Shown one piece after another: positions 18,125 through 26,638 of a stretch of DNA of 64,000 nucleotides. Origin of the DNA: Mucilaginibacter sp. OK098 (GTDB lineage Bacteria > Bacteroidota > Bacteroidia > Sphingobacteriales > Sphingobacteriaceae). The notes under the pieces are model-generated. The model was not told the DNA's origin and ran no database searches. It saw only the letters and a program-made list of their open reading frames with translations. Location of the stretch: positions 1,054,001-1,118,000 of the forward strand of contig NZ_FRCM01000001.1 of assembly GCF_900142915.1 (NCBI RefSeq), read 5' to 3'. The position numbers and the translations under genes are program-made. Numbering within the stretch: the first letter of the stretch is position 1; the number at the start of each line of letters is the position of its first letter.

Positions 18125-18132
18125 CAAAGGTA
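18125..18132 (-). promoter_or_regulatory. -7 box (TACCTTTG) for the small charged protein
   Basis: Exact TAnnTTTG on the minus strand, leaving a leader of roughly 90 bases before the ATG at 18029; the leader shows no obvious hairpin. Confidence 0.5.
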
Positions 18133-18268
18133 GCAAAAAAGACTTCATTTTTTTAAAAAAAGTGGATTTTGGCCCACGTTTATATATAATTAAGTGTTCC
18201 CTTCTCTATTGTAAATATAAACAATATTGATTTACTTTGCAATTCAAAGTACTTTTTTATATTAAATC

Positions 18269-18649
18269 ATGATAGGATTTCATAAGCGTTATTTCTTACT
18301 CGCCCTGCTCCTGTTCATTATAGAATTTATCATAGGCGCTGATGTTCATGATGCTATCATCCGCCCTTACGGCGGTGATTTCCTGGTGGTTATTCTGTTA
18401 TATTGCTTAATAAAAAGCTTTATAAATACCCCCGTTTTTAAAACAGCTTGCGGTGTTTTGTTATTTGTATACATAGTAGAAATTTCCCAGTACTTTCATT
18501 TGGTGAGCTTGCTGGGTTTACAAAATTCCAAAACTACTAAAATATTGCTGGGTACATCCTTTTCTTTTACTGATCTGCTGGCTTATACACTTGGCATATT
18601 ACTGGTTATTATTATTGAAAATGTGAGGCACAGCATGAAAAACTTTTAA
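18269..18649 (+). CDS. DUF2809 family membrane protein
   Basis: A 126-residue protein with four hydrophobic helices. RPYGGDFLVVILLYCLIKSF and the C-terminal FSFTDLLAYTLGILLVI are the typical motifs of DUF2809, a family of small inner membrane proteins with no known function. It is followed after 4 bases by the MpaB-like gene, implying an operon. Confidence 0.88.
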   Translation: MIGFHKRYFLLALLLFIIEFIIGADVHDAIIRPYGGDFLVVILLYCLIKSFINTPVFKTACGVLLFVYIVEISQYFHLVSLLGLQNSKTTKILLGTSFSFTDLLAYTLGILLVIIIENVRHSMKNF

Positions 18650-18653
18650 ATTG

Positions 18654-19418
18654 ATGGAAAATTTGTTTGTTAGTAAAGATTCAATAGTAAGAACGATATG
18701 GGGTAAGGCCGATACTGTATTATTCATATTTGCCGGCGCGGCAGCCGAGTTTGCGCTTAATAAGGCTGTTGACTGGTTATATTATACCGGGCGGCTCCCT
18801 GCGGATCCGCTTGGAAGATTATTTTCGACTGTTGCTTATTCGCACAAAATCATCTTTTCGGAAAAGGAAACAGCACTGTATGCAATTGACCAGATCACAG
18901 CCGTACATAAAAATGTTGAAAATAGTCGTGGCACACAAATACCAGACTGGGCTTATCGCGACGTACTGTTTTTATTGATAGATTATTCCATCCGTTCATT
19001 TGAATTACTGGAACGTAAGCTAACTATGAAGGAAAAGGCAGAAGTGTATGATGTTTTTAGCCGGGTTGGCGCACGGATGCAGCTGGCGGGGTTACCCTTA
19101 AACTATGAAGACTATTGCGTAATGCGTGAAGAGCATTTGCAGCAGAACCTAACAAGCAGTGAATTCACCGATGATCTGTACAGGCAATACAAGATGCATT
19201 TAGGGACAGTGCGATATGCTATTTTAAAACAGGTACAGCTGATACTGGTACCCCGTTCTGTAAAAAAGTTACTCCCGCTTGGAAATACTGCCTGGATAAG
19301 GCCAATGCTGCAATTGTATAAGATGCTGCGCCTGCTTAAAACAGAAGCTTTTTTTAAAAATGCCTTATTGCCTGATGCTTATAAAGAACAAATAAAAGGT
19401 TTGGAGGCTAAAACTTAA
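18654..19418 (+). CDS. Oxygenase MpaB family protein (DUF2236)
   Basis: A 254-residue protein without signal peptide. The N-terminal FAGAAAEFALNKAVDWL and the histidine-rich Y-S-H-K run fit the DUF2236 family, whose relatives include the haem-dependent latex-clearing protein-type oxygenases (MpaB). The R-x5-D and Y-S-H elements are visible, but I cannot confirm the full haem pocket. The ATG at 18654 is used; a TTG codon one triplet upstream is less likely. It is flanked by DUF2809 and DUF817 membrane proteins. Confidence 0.72.
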   Translation: MENLFVSKDSIVRTIWGKADTVLFIFAGAAAEFALNKAVDWLYYTGRLPADPLGRLFSTVAYSHKIIFSEKETALYAIDQITAVHKNVENSRGTQIPDWAYRDVLFLLIDYSIRSFELLERKLTMKEKAEVYDVFSRVGARMQLAGLPLNYEDYCVMREEHLQQNLTSSEFTDDLYRQYKMHLGTVRYAILKQVQLILVPRSVKKLLPLGNTAWIRPMLQLYKMLRLLKTEAFFKNALLPDAYKEQIKGLEAKT

Positions 19419-19450
19419 ATGCTGATTTCAAGATTACCGGTCTTCAAAAA

Positions 19451-19492
19451 CTTAATCAACTTATTCTAACCTAATTAACTTAATCAACTCAG
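19451..19492. repeat. AT-rich word repeat (CTTAATCAACT / CCTAATTAACT)
   Basis: Direct repetitions of (T)TAATCAACTTA-type words, related to the element at 2147-2265. It abuts the start codon of the next gene. Confidence 0.5.
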
Positions 19493-19493
19493 T

Positions 19494-20282
19494 TTGACTC
19501 GCCCCTTCTTCCTTTTTATCAAACAACAGGCGTTATCGTGCCTGTTCCCTGTATTGGTTTTTACCCAGTTGGGCATTTCGCACTTTTTTACGGGCTTTAT
19601 TTGCAGGTACGATTTCATGTTAATAGGATGTATAATTATCCAGGTTGTTTTGTTCGTTTTAAAAATTGAAACCGGGGATGAAGTGATCGTGATTTGCGTA
19701 TTTCACTTATTGGGGCTTATGATGGAACTATTTAAAGTACATATTGGTTCATGGACTTATCCTGAATATGCACTCACCAAATTCTTTGGAGTGCCCTTAT
19801 ACAGCGGTTTTATGTATGCAAGTGTTGCAAGCTATATGTGCCAGGCATGGCGAAGATTTAACTTAAAACTGTACAATTGGCCAAAACATTGGGTAGCGAG
19901 AATAATTGGTGCTTTAATTTATCTTAATTTCTTCAGCAATCATTTTATTGCGGATATGCGCTACTGGATAGGCCTGTTTATTATTTTCTTTTTCAGAAAA
20001 GCTATGGTGAAGTTTTATATCGAAAACAAAGCGTATAAAATGCCTGTGATCCTTTCATTTCTATTGATCGGCTTTTTTATATGGCTCGCCGAAAACGTTG
20101 CCACAAGGCTTGGTGCATGGAAATATGCCTATCAGCATAAAACCTGGGCCATGGTAGATTATCAAAAAATAAGTTCGTGGGCATTTTTGGTTATTGTTAG
20201 CTTTATTATCATAACCGAACTAAAAGCCCTAAAAAGCAAGATAGATAAGCCAGAAAAAGAGCACTCCCGGGCCTTTGAATAA
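19494..20282 (+). CDS. DUF817 family membrane protein (YoaT-like), TTG start
   Basis: A 262-residue protein with about eight membrane segments. LFKVHIGSWTYPEYA and GVPLYSGFMYASVASYMCQA are near-identical to conserved DUF817 motifs. Homologues share the N-terminal QALSCLFPVL stretch, so translation must begin before it. The only plausible start is TTG at 19494; an in-frame stop sits at 19476 and no ATG or GTG occurs between. The codon lies at the edge of a repeat element, which may have removed an earlier ATG. Function is unknown. Confidence 0.85.
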   Translation: MTRPFFLFIKQQALSCLFPVLVFTQLGISHFFTGFICRYDFMLIGCIIIQVVLFVLKIETGDEVIVICVFHLLGLMMELFKVHIGSWTYPEYALTKFFGVPLYSGFMYASVASYMCQAWRRFNLKLYNWPKHWVARIIGALIYLNFFSNHFIADMRYWIGLFIIFFFRKAMVKFYIENKAYKMPVILSFLLIGFFIWLAENVATRLGAWKYAYQHKTWAMVDYQKISSWAFLVIVSFIIITELKALKSKIDKPEKEHSRAFE

Positions 20283-20390
20283 GTGTTAAAAAATAATACC
20301 TGGCATAAGCAGCCATGTATAAAACATTGGACAAGCTTAAGCCAGGTACGATTGTATCATTAACCTTTATAGAGGCAATGAATTAGCAGA

Positions 20391-20600
20391 CTACCAGCCA
20401 GAGCCTTTTTTAGCGTTACCGTTTTTTATGTGTTCTTCAGCTGTTGATTTACCCATAATTGCGGCCATTTTGTTACCGGCACTGTCTTTTCCTGTTGCAA
20501 TGTATCTTCCTGATTTAATGTCAATAACAGGATCGATCATTGGTACATTTTTAGTTTTTGTTTTTACTGAATACGCAGTAATGCCATTTGTTGTTGCCAT
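20391..20600 (-). CDS. Small conserved hypothetical protein (69 residues)
   Basis: Soluble, no signal. MIDPVIDIKSGRYIATGKDS suggests a short beta-hairpin structure and the C-terminus is basic, ending G-S-G-W. Regular coding bias and an isolated position support a gene. No function recognised. Confidence 0.6.
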   Translation of the reverse strand: MATTNGITAYSVKTKTKNVPMIDPVIDIKSGRYIATGKDSAGNKMAAIMGKSTAEEHIKNGNAKKGSGW

Positions 20601-20780
20601 GATAAGTTTTGTTTTTTTTTGATTAAACCCTTGTTAGGGCATTTTGTTTTTAAATAGGTTTTATAAGCGATATCTATACATATCACGATGCCAAGTTATA
20701 TAATTATGCTTAACAAACAAATTTAACTTAGGTTGAGTTCATTAATAGTTATTAACAATATGTAAACCCATTATTAATCC

Positions 20781-20806
20781 TTGTTTTGTTTAAACAATTA
20801 AATTTG
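20781..20806 (+). promoter_or_regulatory. Promoter for the 65-residue membrane protein
   Basis: TTG at 20781 and TAAATTTG at 20799-20806 give the usual spacing, about 74 bases before the ATG. The leader contains an imperfect palindrome (GTTCAATGTT ... AATATTGAAC) starting near 20816. Confidence 0.6.
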
Positions 20807-20879
20807 CTTAACGGGTGTTCAATGTTGAGCTGATTTTCTTAATATTGAACAGACTTTTAAGTAAAACACAATCAACATT

Positions 20880-21077
20880 ATGAAAAACAGAGATTCAAGC
20901 ATCCTGTATTTATTGTTAGGCATATATGCATTAATGGTAAACTGGTACTATAACCACAACCTTATACTACTACTAATCAGCTACATATTCTGGCCGTTGT
21001 ACCTTATTTACGAGTTGCTGACCGGTAATCTTTCTCATGGTATGTGGAAAGAGATCCCGCTATCTTATTTTAGATAA
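20880..21077 (+). CDS. Small two-helix membrane protein (65 residues)
   Basis: MKNRDSSILYLLLGIYALMV starts the first hydrophobic helix, and LILLLISYIFWPLYLIYELL forms the second; the short C-terminal loop reads HGMWKEIPLSYF. A consensus promoter precedes it and a separate 5' leader of about 70 bases. I know of no function for the family. Confidence 0.7.
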   Translation: MKNRDSSILYLLLGIYALMVNWYYNHNLILLLISYIFWPLYLIYELLTGNLSHGMWKEIPLSYFR

Positions 21078-21232
21078 AAGGTGGTAAAAACACACTTGTT
21101 TGCAAGGGAAAAACGTAGCTCAATAATGTTAATAAACATGGCCGGCGAACAGCCAATTGTTAAAAAATGTAAAAAACGAAATACTTTATATTAAATTTAG
21201 CTAAAAGTCGTTCCTTTGCTAAATAATCATAT

Positions 21233-21796
21233 ATGAAGAAAATTTCACTTATTGCTATTTTGTTATCGGGCATTTTATTTCTGGAAAACTGTAAAAAAGA
21301 TACAGTTAGTGCTATTTCCACCTCAACATCTTTAATGATAGCTAATATAAAAGACAGTACCTGGTATACCGATACTGTTACCTCAACGTTAACATTTAAC
21401 TCAGCAGCCAATACCAAAACCTTTACATGCGAAGGAACTGCTTTTAACAAGCGGATAACTATCTCTCTTACTAAAAGTACATCCATTAACTCAAGCGGTT
21501 TCCCTTTAGGCACCTATACAGTTGATGCTACACCAAATCTGCAGCTTGCATTTTTAACACCTCAAAGAAACTCGCAGGGTAATGTGGTATATACTCCAAA
21601 TGGTGTAGTCGCATCCGGCTCTGGTACTGTGGTTGTTTCGGCGATTGATTCTGTAAAGAACCAGATAACCGGAACATTTAACTTTACAACGCTTGTAAAT
21701 AACTATGACAATAACGGGAATATAATTTCTGTAACCGTGGCAGCTGTAAGTGGTGGTGGATTTAACAGCATGCCTTATACTTTTTCTGTTAAATAA
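21233..21796 (+). CDS. Putative lipoprotein (DUF6252-like)
   Basis: A 187-residue exported protein with lipobox-like L-E-N-C at about residues 17-20 and the following K-K-D that favours outer-membrane retention. The remainder is beta-rich with many Ser and Thr (TFTCEGTAFNKRITISLTKS, GFPLGTYTVD). Similar proteins in Bacteroidota carry the DUF6252 label, which I regard as probable, not proven. Monocistronic; a weak terminator region follows. Confidence 0.65.
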   Translation: MKKISLIAILLSGILFLENCKKDTVSAISTSTSLMIANIKDSTWYTDTVTSTLTFNSAANTKTFTCEGTAFNKRITISLTKSTSINSSGFPLGTYTVDATPNLQLAFLTPQRNSQGNVVYTPNGVVASGSGTVVVSAIDSVKNQITGTFNFTTLVNNYDNNGNIISVTVAAVSGGGFNSMPYTFSVK

Positions 21797-21910
21797 CGCT
21801 GTCTGTTCAAGTTTCACTTTAAAACATTACAAGCATGAGAGCGTTGGCTGTCATGCTTTTCTTTTTCACGGCTTTTTAGCACCGTCAAAAACACTTATTT
21901 TAAGAATCAT

Positions 21911-21918
21911 TACCTTTG
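21911..21918 (+). promoter_or_regulatory. -7 box (TACCTTTG) of gmhB-like gene
   Basis: Exact TAnnTTTG fifteen bases before the ATG at 21934. Confidence 0.55.
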
Positions 21919-21933
21919 CAAAAATTTAACTGA

Positions 21934-22425
21934 ATGCCGCAAAAAAATAAAGCTGTTTTTTTAGATCGTGATGGTGTGCTGAACCAGGAAATGGGCGACT
22001 ATGTACGCCGGTTTGAAGATTTCCATATCCTTAATAATTTTGATGCCTTAAAAACCCTCCAGAATAAGGGGTATTTATTATTGGTGGCTACCAACCAGGG
22101 CGGCCTTGCTAAAGGCTGGTACACAGAAGATGAACTGGCTAAAATGCATAACAGCTTAAAGGAAACCTACCATGTGCATGGTGTTGAACTAACCGACTTT
22201 TTTTATTGTCCGCATCATCCTGATTTTACCGGGGATTGTGATTGCCGCAAGCCTAAACCAGGCTTATTATTACAGGGGATTGAGAAATACAACCTGGACC
22301 CGGCAAAATCATACTTTATTGGCGACAGGGAACGTGATGTAATTGCTGGCACAGCAGCTGGAGTAAAAGGCATTTTAATTAACAGCGACCAGCCTATCAG
22401 CGAAATACTGGATTTGATTGATTAA
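21934..22425 (+). CDS. gmhB: D-glycero-beta-D-manno-heptose 1,7-bisphosphate 7-phosphatase (HAD-IIIA)
   Basis: A 163-residue HAD phosphatase. Motif I is FLDRDGVLNQE (residues 9-19), the TNQGGLA loop follows at about 54, and the zinc-binding site CPHHPDFTGDCDCRKP (about 90-105) is diagnostic of GmhB and the histidinol-phosphatase branch; motif IV is GDRERDV. It would remove the C7 phosphate in heptose synthesis for lipopolysaccharide core. The his operon's HisB has a separate HAD domain of this type, so a role in histidine synthesis is less likely. Monocistronic. Confidence 0.85.
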   Translation: MPQKNKAVFLDRDGVLNQEMGDYVRRFEDFHILNNFDALKTLQNKGYLLLVATNQGGLAKGWYTEDELAKMHNSLKETYHVHGVELTDFFYCPHHPDFTGDCDCRKPKPGLLLQGIEKYNLDPAKSYFIGDRERDVIAGTAAGVKGILINSDQPISEILDLID

Positions 22426-22545
22426 GGTTAGAGATCAGAGGCTGGAGATTAGAGATTAGTTTTTAAAAACCCAGATAAATTTTAAATAATCAAAACAACA
22501 TTGCAACTTTAAAACTTTCCAACCCTACAACTATATAAGCAAAAC

Positions 22546-24048
22546 ATGTCCCTAAAACGCTATTTAAATAATCTTGATTCATTAATAGCTGCCATTATTG
22601 GTTTTTATGTTATTTATCTGTTTACTGCTTATAGCGGGGTGGGCATTTCGCCCGACTCAATAATGTACGCAAGTACGGCAACCAATATACAGGCACATGG
22701 TTCATTGTTGACATTTAACAAAGGGCCGCTTGTATTCTTTCCGGTGTTTTACCCTTTTTTCCTGGCTGTTATCCAGTTTATTTCACGGGTTGACCCTATC
22801 GAAGGCGGAGCAATGATCAATGCTTCCTTATTTGCCGCTGTAATATTCACCAGCGGCTGGATAATGGAAAAATTCATTTCACATTCCCGAATTTATAAAT
22901 GGCTGATACTTATAGCTATCATTTTAAGTCCGGGATTGCTGGAGATCTATACTTTCCTGTGGTCTGAAACCTTATTTATTTTTGAGATCCTGCTCTTCAT
23001 TATTGCTTATTGGAAATACCTGCAAACACATAGCACCAAAGCTTTAATATGGGTTGCGGTTATTACCGCTATTAGCTGCATTACCCGTTATGCCGGCGTA
23101 ACAGTTGTAGGTGCGGGCGGGTTGATGTTATTGCTGGATAATAAACTGACCATTAAAAAGAAGATTAGCCATATTTTAATATTTGGTTTTGTTTCCGTTT
23201 CACTGCTTGCTGGCAATTTGGTACTGAACAGGATAAATTCGGGCTTAAGTACCGGTACGAGGTATCCTTCAATCACTCCTTTCATTGATAACCTGTACTA
23301 TTTTGGTACCGTAATTTGCGACTGGGGCAGTTTAAGCAAAACAGCATATCCCTTTGCACCTGTTATTACTTCGGTAGTTTTGCTGGCTTTAGTTGGTACT
23401 TTGCTTTGGAAGGCTTTTAAAGGCCGCATAAACAGTTATGAAAACATTGTAATTGCATTTGCCGTTGTATACGGGCTTTTTATAGTGATCTCGGCAAGTA
23501 TTTCCCGCTATGAGCGCATCAATAGCCGCCTGCTCTCGCCAATGTTTATTCCACTGCTTATATCGTGTACCAGTTGGGTTCCTGACGTTTTAATACTGAT
23601 AAGGTCAAAAGCTAAATATGCGTTGGCAGCGGTTGCCATTATTTTAATGCTGGCCTTTGAATATTCAACGGTTTTAACTGATTACCAGCGATATGATGAT
23701 GAGCGCGATTACGGCGTACCCGGCTATAGTGATGACGACTGGAATAAATCGGAATTTATAGTGTACTTAAGACATCATAAAAACCTATTTAAGCCCGGCA
23801 TCCCGATATACACAGACGCTGATGAGGCCGTTTACTTGTTTACCCGGATGTCATCTACCGTAATTCCGCATAAGGAGCCCAAAGCTGCTGTTCAAAAATT
23901 TTATGCGCAAAAACGTTTTTATCTAATCTGGTTTGATAACCTGTATAATACCGAGTTGATAAACCTGCCGGATATTATGAAGAATAAAAAACTGGTTCAG
24001 ATTGGTGGTGCTAAAGAAGGTCGGATATTTTTGTGCGAGGAGAAATAG
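22546..24048 (+). CDS. GT-C-like polytopic membrane protein (glycosyltransferase family 39 type)
   Basis: A 500-residue protein with about ten membrane helices and a C-terminal soluble tail. The first loop carries GVGISPDSIMYASTATNI, which has the acidic residue placement (P-D-S) of GT-C fold lipid-linked sugar transferases. The N-terminal and overall layout resemble mannosyltransferase or dolichyl-phosphate mannose-type enzymes of Bacteroidota. Donor and acceptor cannot be told. A palindromic element begins 26 bases after the stop codon. Confidence 0.65.
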   Translation: MSLKRYLNNLDSLIAAIIGFYVIYLFTAYSGVGISPDSIMYASTATNIQAHGSLLTFNKGPLVFFPVFYPFFLAVIQFISRVDPIEGGAMINASLFAAVIFTSGWIMEKFISHSRIYKWLILIAIILSPGLLEIYTFLWSETLFIFEILLFIIAYWKYLQTHSTKALIWVAVITAISCITRYAGVTVVGAGGLMLLLDNKLTIKKKISHILIFGFVSVSLLAGNLVLNRINSGLSTGTRYPSITPFIDNLYYFGTVICDWGSLSKTAYPFAPVITSVVLLALVGTLLWKAFKGRINSYENIVIAFAVVYGLFIVISASISRYERINSRLLSPMFIPLLISCTSWVPDVLILIRSKAKYALAAVAIILMLAFEYSTVLTDYQRYDDERDYGVPGYSDDDWNKSEFIVYLRHHKNLFKPGIPIYTDADEAVYLFTRMSSTVIPHKEPKAAVQKFYAQKRFYLIWFDNLYNTELINLPDIMKNKKLVQIGGAKEGRIFLCEEK

Positions 24049-24074
24049 CCGGGTTAGCAAATTATAATTCAACG

Positions 24075-24120
24075 CCAGTCCTTCGGGAGACGCAATACAT
24101 TGCGTCTCCCGAAGGACTGG
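24075..24120. repeat. Perfect 22-bp inverted repeat
   Basis: Arms 24075-24096 and 24099-24120 are exact complements around a 2-base spacer, containing GGGAGACGC. A shorter hairpin at 24154-24175 (GAGACGCG ... CGCGTCTC) shares the same core. The pair occupies most of the space between two genes. Confidence 0.85.
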
Positions 24121-24153
24121 CAAACCGCTACAAATTAAAGACTTGCACCACGG

Positions 24154-24175
24154 GAGACGCGAAGCATCGCGTCTC
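24154..24175. repeat. 8-bp hairpin sharing the GAGACGC core
   Basis: Arms GAGACGCG (24154-24161) and CGCGTCTC (24168-24175) with 6-base loop, 20 bases before the DUF2264 gene. Likely a unit of the same repeat family as the neighbouring perfect palindrome. Confidence 0.7.
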
Positions 24176-24195
24176 TCTACGGCGTAAAATCCAAT

Positions 24196-25443
24196 ATGAT
24201 GAAACGAAGAAGATTCATACAAAATGCAGGCCTATTAGGCATCGCCCCGTTGGTAACTTCTTCGTTTGTCGCGGAAGCCTCTGAAATAAATCTTTCTAAA
24301 GGAAATACCCGGAAATTATGGTTAAGCTATCTTGAAAAATTAGCTGATCCAGTATTAACGGCGCTGGCTTCTGATCAGCTTAAAGAAAAAATGCCGGTTG
24401 AGGCAAAAGAACCCTCGTTGGTTAGCGAGAGAGCAAAATATACGCATCTTGAAGCTTTTGGGCGTTTACTAGCCGGAATCGCACCCTTTCTACAATTGGA
24501 GCAGCTAAATGCATCGGAAAAACAATTACAAACTAAATATTTCAAACTTGCCTTAAAGGGGATTGAAAATACCACAAACCCCGTTGCAAAAGATTATATG
24601 AATTGGGGCGATGAAGGCGGCCAACCATTGGTTGATGCTTCATTTTTTGCTTATGCACTTATCCGTTGCCCTAAGTTATGGGCAGGCCTTGATAAGAAAA
24701 TACAAAAAAATGTAATTACTTGCCTGTTAAAAACCCGTAAAATAAAACCGGGTGAAAATAACTGGCTATTATTTGCAGCCATGATCGAGGCGTTTTTTAT
24801 CAGCATAAATGAGCCTTTTGAGATAACAAAAATAGATTACGCCATAAGTAAACACCAGGAATGGTATAAAGGTGATGGTATGTATGGCGATGGTGCAGAA
24901 TTTCATTGGGACTATTACAACAGCTTTGTGATCCACCCCTACCTGTATGATGTTTTGAAGATAGTATCTGTTAAAAATGCGGCGTTTGAAACCATTAGGC
25001 AGCGGGTTTTAAAACATAATTTACGGTATACAATTATCCAGGAACGTTTAATAGCAGCCGATGGCAGTTATCCGCCAATTGGCCGGTCAATAACTTATCG
25101 TACAGGTGCTTTCCATCATTTGGCAAATATGGCCTATCATCATCAATTGCCTGAACACCTTAACCCGGCACAGGTAAGGTGCGCCTTAACTGCAGTTATT
25201 AAAAAGGTAACTGACGCCAAAGATGTGTTTGATAATAACGGCTGGCTGCGAATTGGCTTGTATGGACACCAGCCATCATTAGCTGAGGTTTATATTTCAA
25301 CAGGCAGTTTATACTTATGCTCTGCTATATTATTACCTTTGGGCCTGCCCGAATCCGATCCTTTTTGGAGTGCACCTGATGAAGACTGGACAGCTAAAAA
25401 AGTTTGGAACGGGGTTGATTTACCTGCTGATCACAGTGTATGA
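24196..25443 (+). CDS. DUF2264 family protein with twin-arginine-like leader
   Basis: A 415-residue exported protein starting M-M-K-R-R-R-F-I-Q-N, a Tat-like leader. The body matches DUF2264, an alpha/alpha-barrel family often found beside polysaccharide-degrading genes: QPLVDASFFAYALIRCP, WLLFAAMIEAF, GDGMYGDGAEFHWDYYNSFV and ADGSYPPIGRSITYRTGAF are characteristic. It is likely periplasmic and may act on uronate-type sugars, but no activity has been established. It appears to be monocistronic. Confidence 0.88.
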   Translation: MMKRRRFIQNAGLLGIAPLVTSSFVAEASEINLSKGNTRKLWLSYLEKLADPVLTALASDQLKEKMPVEAKEPSLVSERAKYTHLEAFGRLLAGIAPFLQLEQLNASEKQLQTKYFKLALKGIENTTNPVAKDYMNWGDEGGQPLVDASFFAYALIRCPKLWAGLDKKIQKNVITCLLKTRKIKPGENNWLLFAAMIEAFFISINEPFEITKIDYAISKHQEWYKGDGMYGDGAEFHWDYYNSFVIHPYLYDVLKIVSVKNAAFETIRQRVLKHNLRYTIIQERLIAADGSYPPIGRSITYRTGAFHHLANMAYHHQLPEHLNPAQVRCALTAVIKKVTDAKDVFDNNGWLRIGLYGHQPSLAEVYISTGSLYLCSAILLPLGLPESDPFWSAPDEDWTAKKVWNGVDLPADHSV

Positions 25444-25513
25444 TTTAGGATGCATTAGGCCGGAATTAAATTTTGCCGGGGTAACTAATCAATAAGCAAA
25501 TCGAAATTTAATT

Positions 25514-25542
25514 TTGATTTAACAAATCGTTCCCTATATTTG
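25514..25542 (+). promoter_or_regulatory. Promoter of the his operon
   Basis: TTG (25514-25516) and TATATTTG (25535-25542) separated by 18 bases. The leader then runs about 155 bases to hisG and contains the leader peptide. Confidence 0.7.
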
Positions 25543-25575
25543 CAGCGCTCATCTATAGTCTTACTATACAAAAAA

Positions 25576-25638
25576 ATGAACGGTTATACATTATATCATT
25601 TGCATCTGCACCATCACCACCATGTGGTGATTAGATAA
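25576..25638 (+). CDS. hisL: Histidine operon leader peptide (20 residues, 7 His)
   Basis: MNGYTLYHLHLHHHHHVVIR followed by TAA. Seven of twenty residues are histidine, five consecutive at positions 12-16, a hallmark of ribosome-mediated attenuation. The region lies downstream of the his promoter and 68 bases before hisG. The codons overlap a hairpin (TCACCAC at 25614-25620 with GTGGTGA at 25624-25630), and ATACATT (25586-25592) can pair with AATGTAT (25638-25644). Stalling at His codons would open these pairings. I see no strong terminator hairpin between the leader and hisG, so the exact switch is unclear. Confidence 0.85.
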   Translation: MNGYTLYHLHLHHHHHVVIR

Positions 25639-25706
25639 ATGTATGTTTCTACGTGAAATAACAACCCTCCGTTTATATTTTTATTATAGTTCCTTAAAAT
25701 CATTCA

Positions 25707-26558
25707 GTGAAAACACTTAAAATAGCGATCCAGAAATCGGGTCGGCTCAACGAAAAATCCGTTGAATTATTGAAAAACTGCGGCCTTAATTTTGAAAATT
25801 ACAAGAGCTCGCTTATCTCTCAAGTTTCTAACTTCCCGCTTGAAATTCTTTTTCTTCGTGATGACGATATCCCCGAATATGTTCAGGACGGCATCGCCGA
25901 TCTGGGTATTGTTGGCGAAAACGTGATCCAGGAAACCGAGGTTAAAGTTAGCTATCTGCAACGCCTTGGCTTTGGCAAATGCTCGCTTAAAATAGCTGTG
26001 CCAAACACTAACGACATTCAAAGTCTTGCTGACTTGAATGGCAAATCCATTGCTACTACTTACCCTGTAATACTTGGCAAATTTTTAAAGGAAAACGGAA
26101 TAACTTCTGAGATCCGCACCATTTCAGGCTCTGTAGAAATTTCACCGGGCCTTGGGTTAAGCGATGCCATTTGCGATCTTGTATCAACAGGAGGAACGCT
26201 TAAAAGCAATGGATTAAAACCATTTGCCGATGTAATGTCATCAGAAGCAATGTTGATCGGGCGAAAAGGAAGTGAAGATGAAGACCTTGTACAGGAGTTA
26301 ATTCAACGCATTCAATCGGTATTAAGAGCTAAAGAGACCAAATACGTAGTTTTGAACGTTCTAAAAGACAATTTGCCTAATGTTATTGCTTTATTACCGG
26401 GCGTTAAAAGCCCGTCAGTAGTGCCATTAGCCGAAGAAAACTGGGTTGCTGTGCACACCGTTATCCCCGAACGTGATTTTTGGGACAGGATAAGCCAGCT
26501 AAAACAAGCCGGCGCACAGGGGATTGTGGTAATGCCGATTGAGAAGATTATTTTATAG
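25707..26558 (+). CDS. hisG: ATP phosphoribosyltransferase (long form)
   Basis: First enzyme of histidine synthesis, condensing ATP with PRPP. The 283 residues and C-terminal ACT-like domain (about 215-283, with VKSPSVVPLAEENWVAVHTV) mark the long HisG form, which is inhibited by histidine itself and does not need HisZ. N-terminal LKIAIQKSGRLNEKSVELL and the LISTGGTL-type PRPP region (here DLVSTGGTLKSNGL) are present. Translation starts at GTG 25707, because no upstream ATG fits. Regulated by the leader peptide before it. Confidence 0.95.
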   Translation: MKTLKIAIQKSGRLNEKSVELLKNCGLNFENYKSSLISQVSNFPLEILFLRDDDIPEYVQDGIADLGIVGENVIQETEVKVSYLQRLGFGKCSLKIAVPNTNDIQSLADLNGKSIATTYPVILGKFLKENGITSEIRTISGSVEISPGLGLSDAICDLVSTGGTLKSNGLKPFADVMSSEAMLIGRKGSEDEDLVQELIQRIQSVLRAKETKYVVLNVLKDNLPNVIALLPGVKSPSVVPLAEENWVAVHTVIPERDFWDRISQLKQAGAQGIVVMPIEKIIL

Positions 26559-26638
26559 TTGGCAGTTAGCAGTATGCAGTTGACAGTATTAGTCGGCGGC
26601 AAAGACTGCAAACGGTCCGCTCCAAACTGTGAGCTAAA
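26559..26638. repeat. hisG-hisD spacer with CAGTT word repeats
   Basis: Begins with tandem GGCAGTTAGCAGTATGCAG-type words; no strong palindrome seen. It may be a degenerate member of the intergenic elements found elsewhere in this operon. Confidence 0.35.

Noticed and set aside
24033..24284. Open frame across the palindromes between GT-C and DUF2264 genes
   Set aside because: Sequence is the repeat itself read through, overlapping both neighbours.
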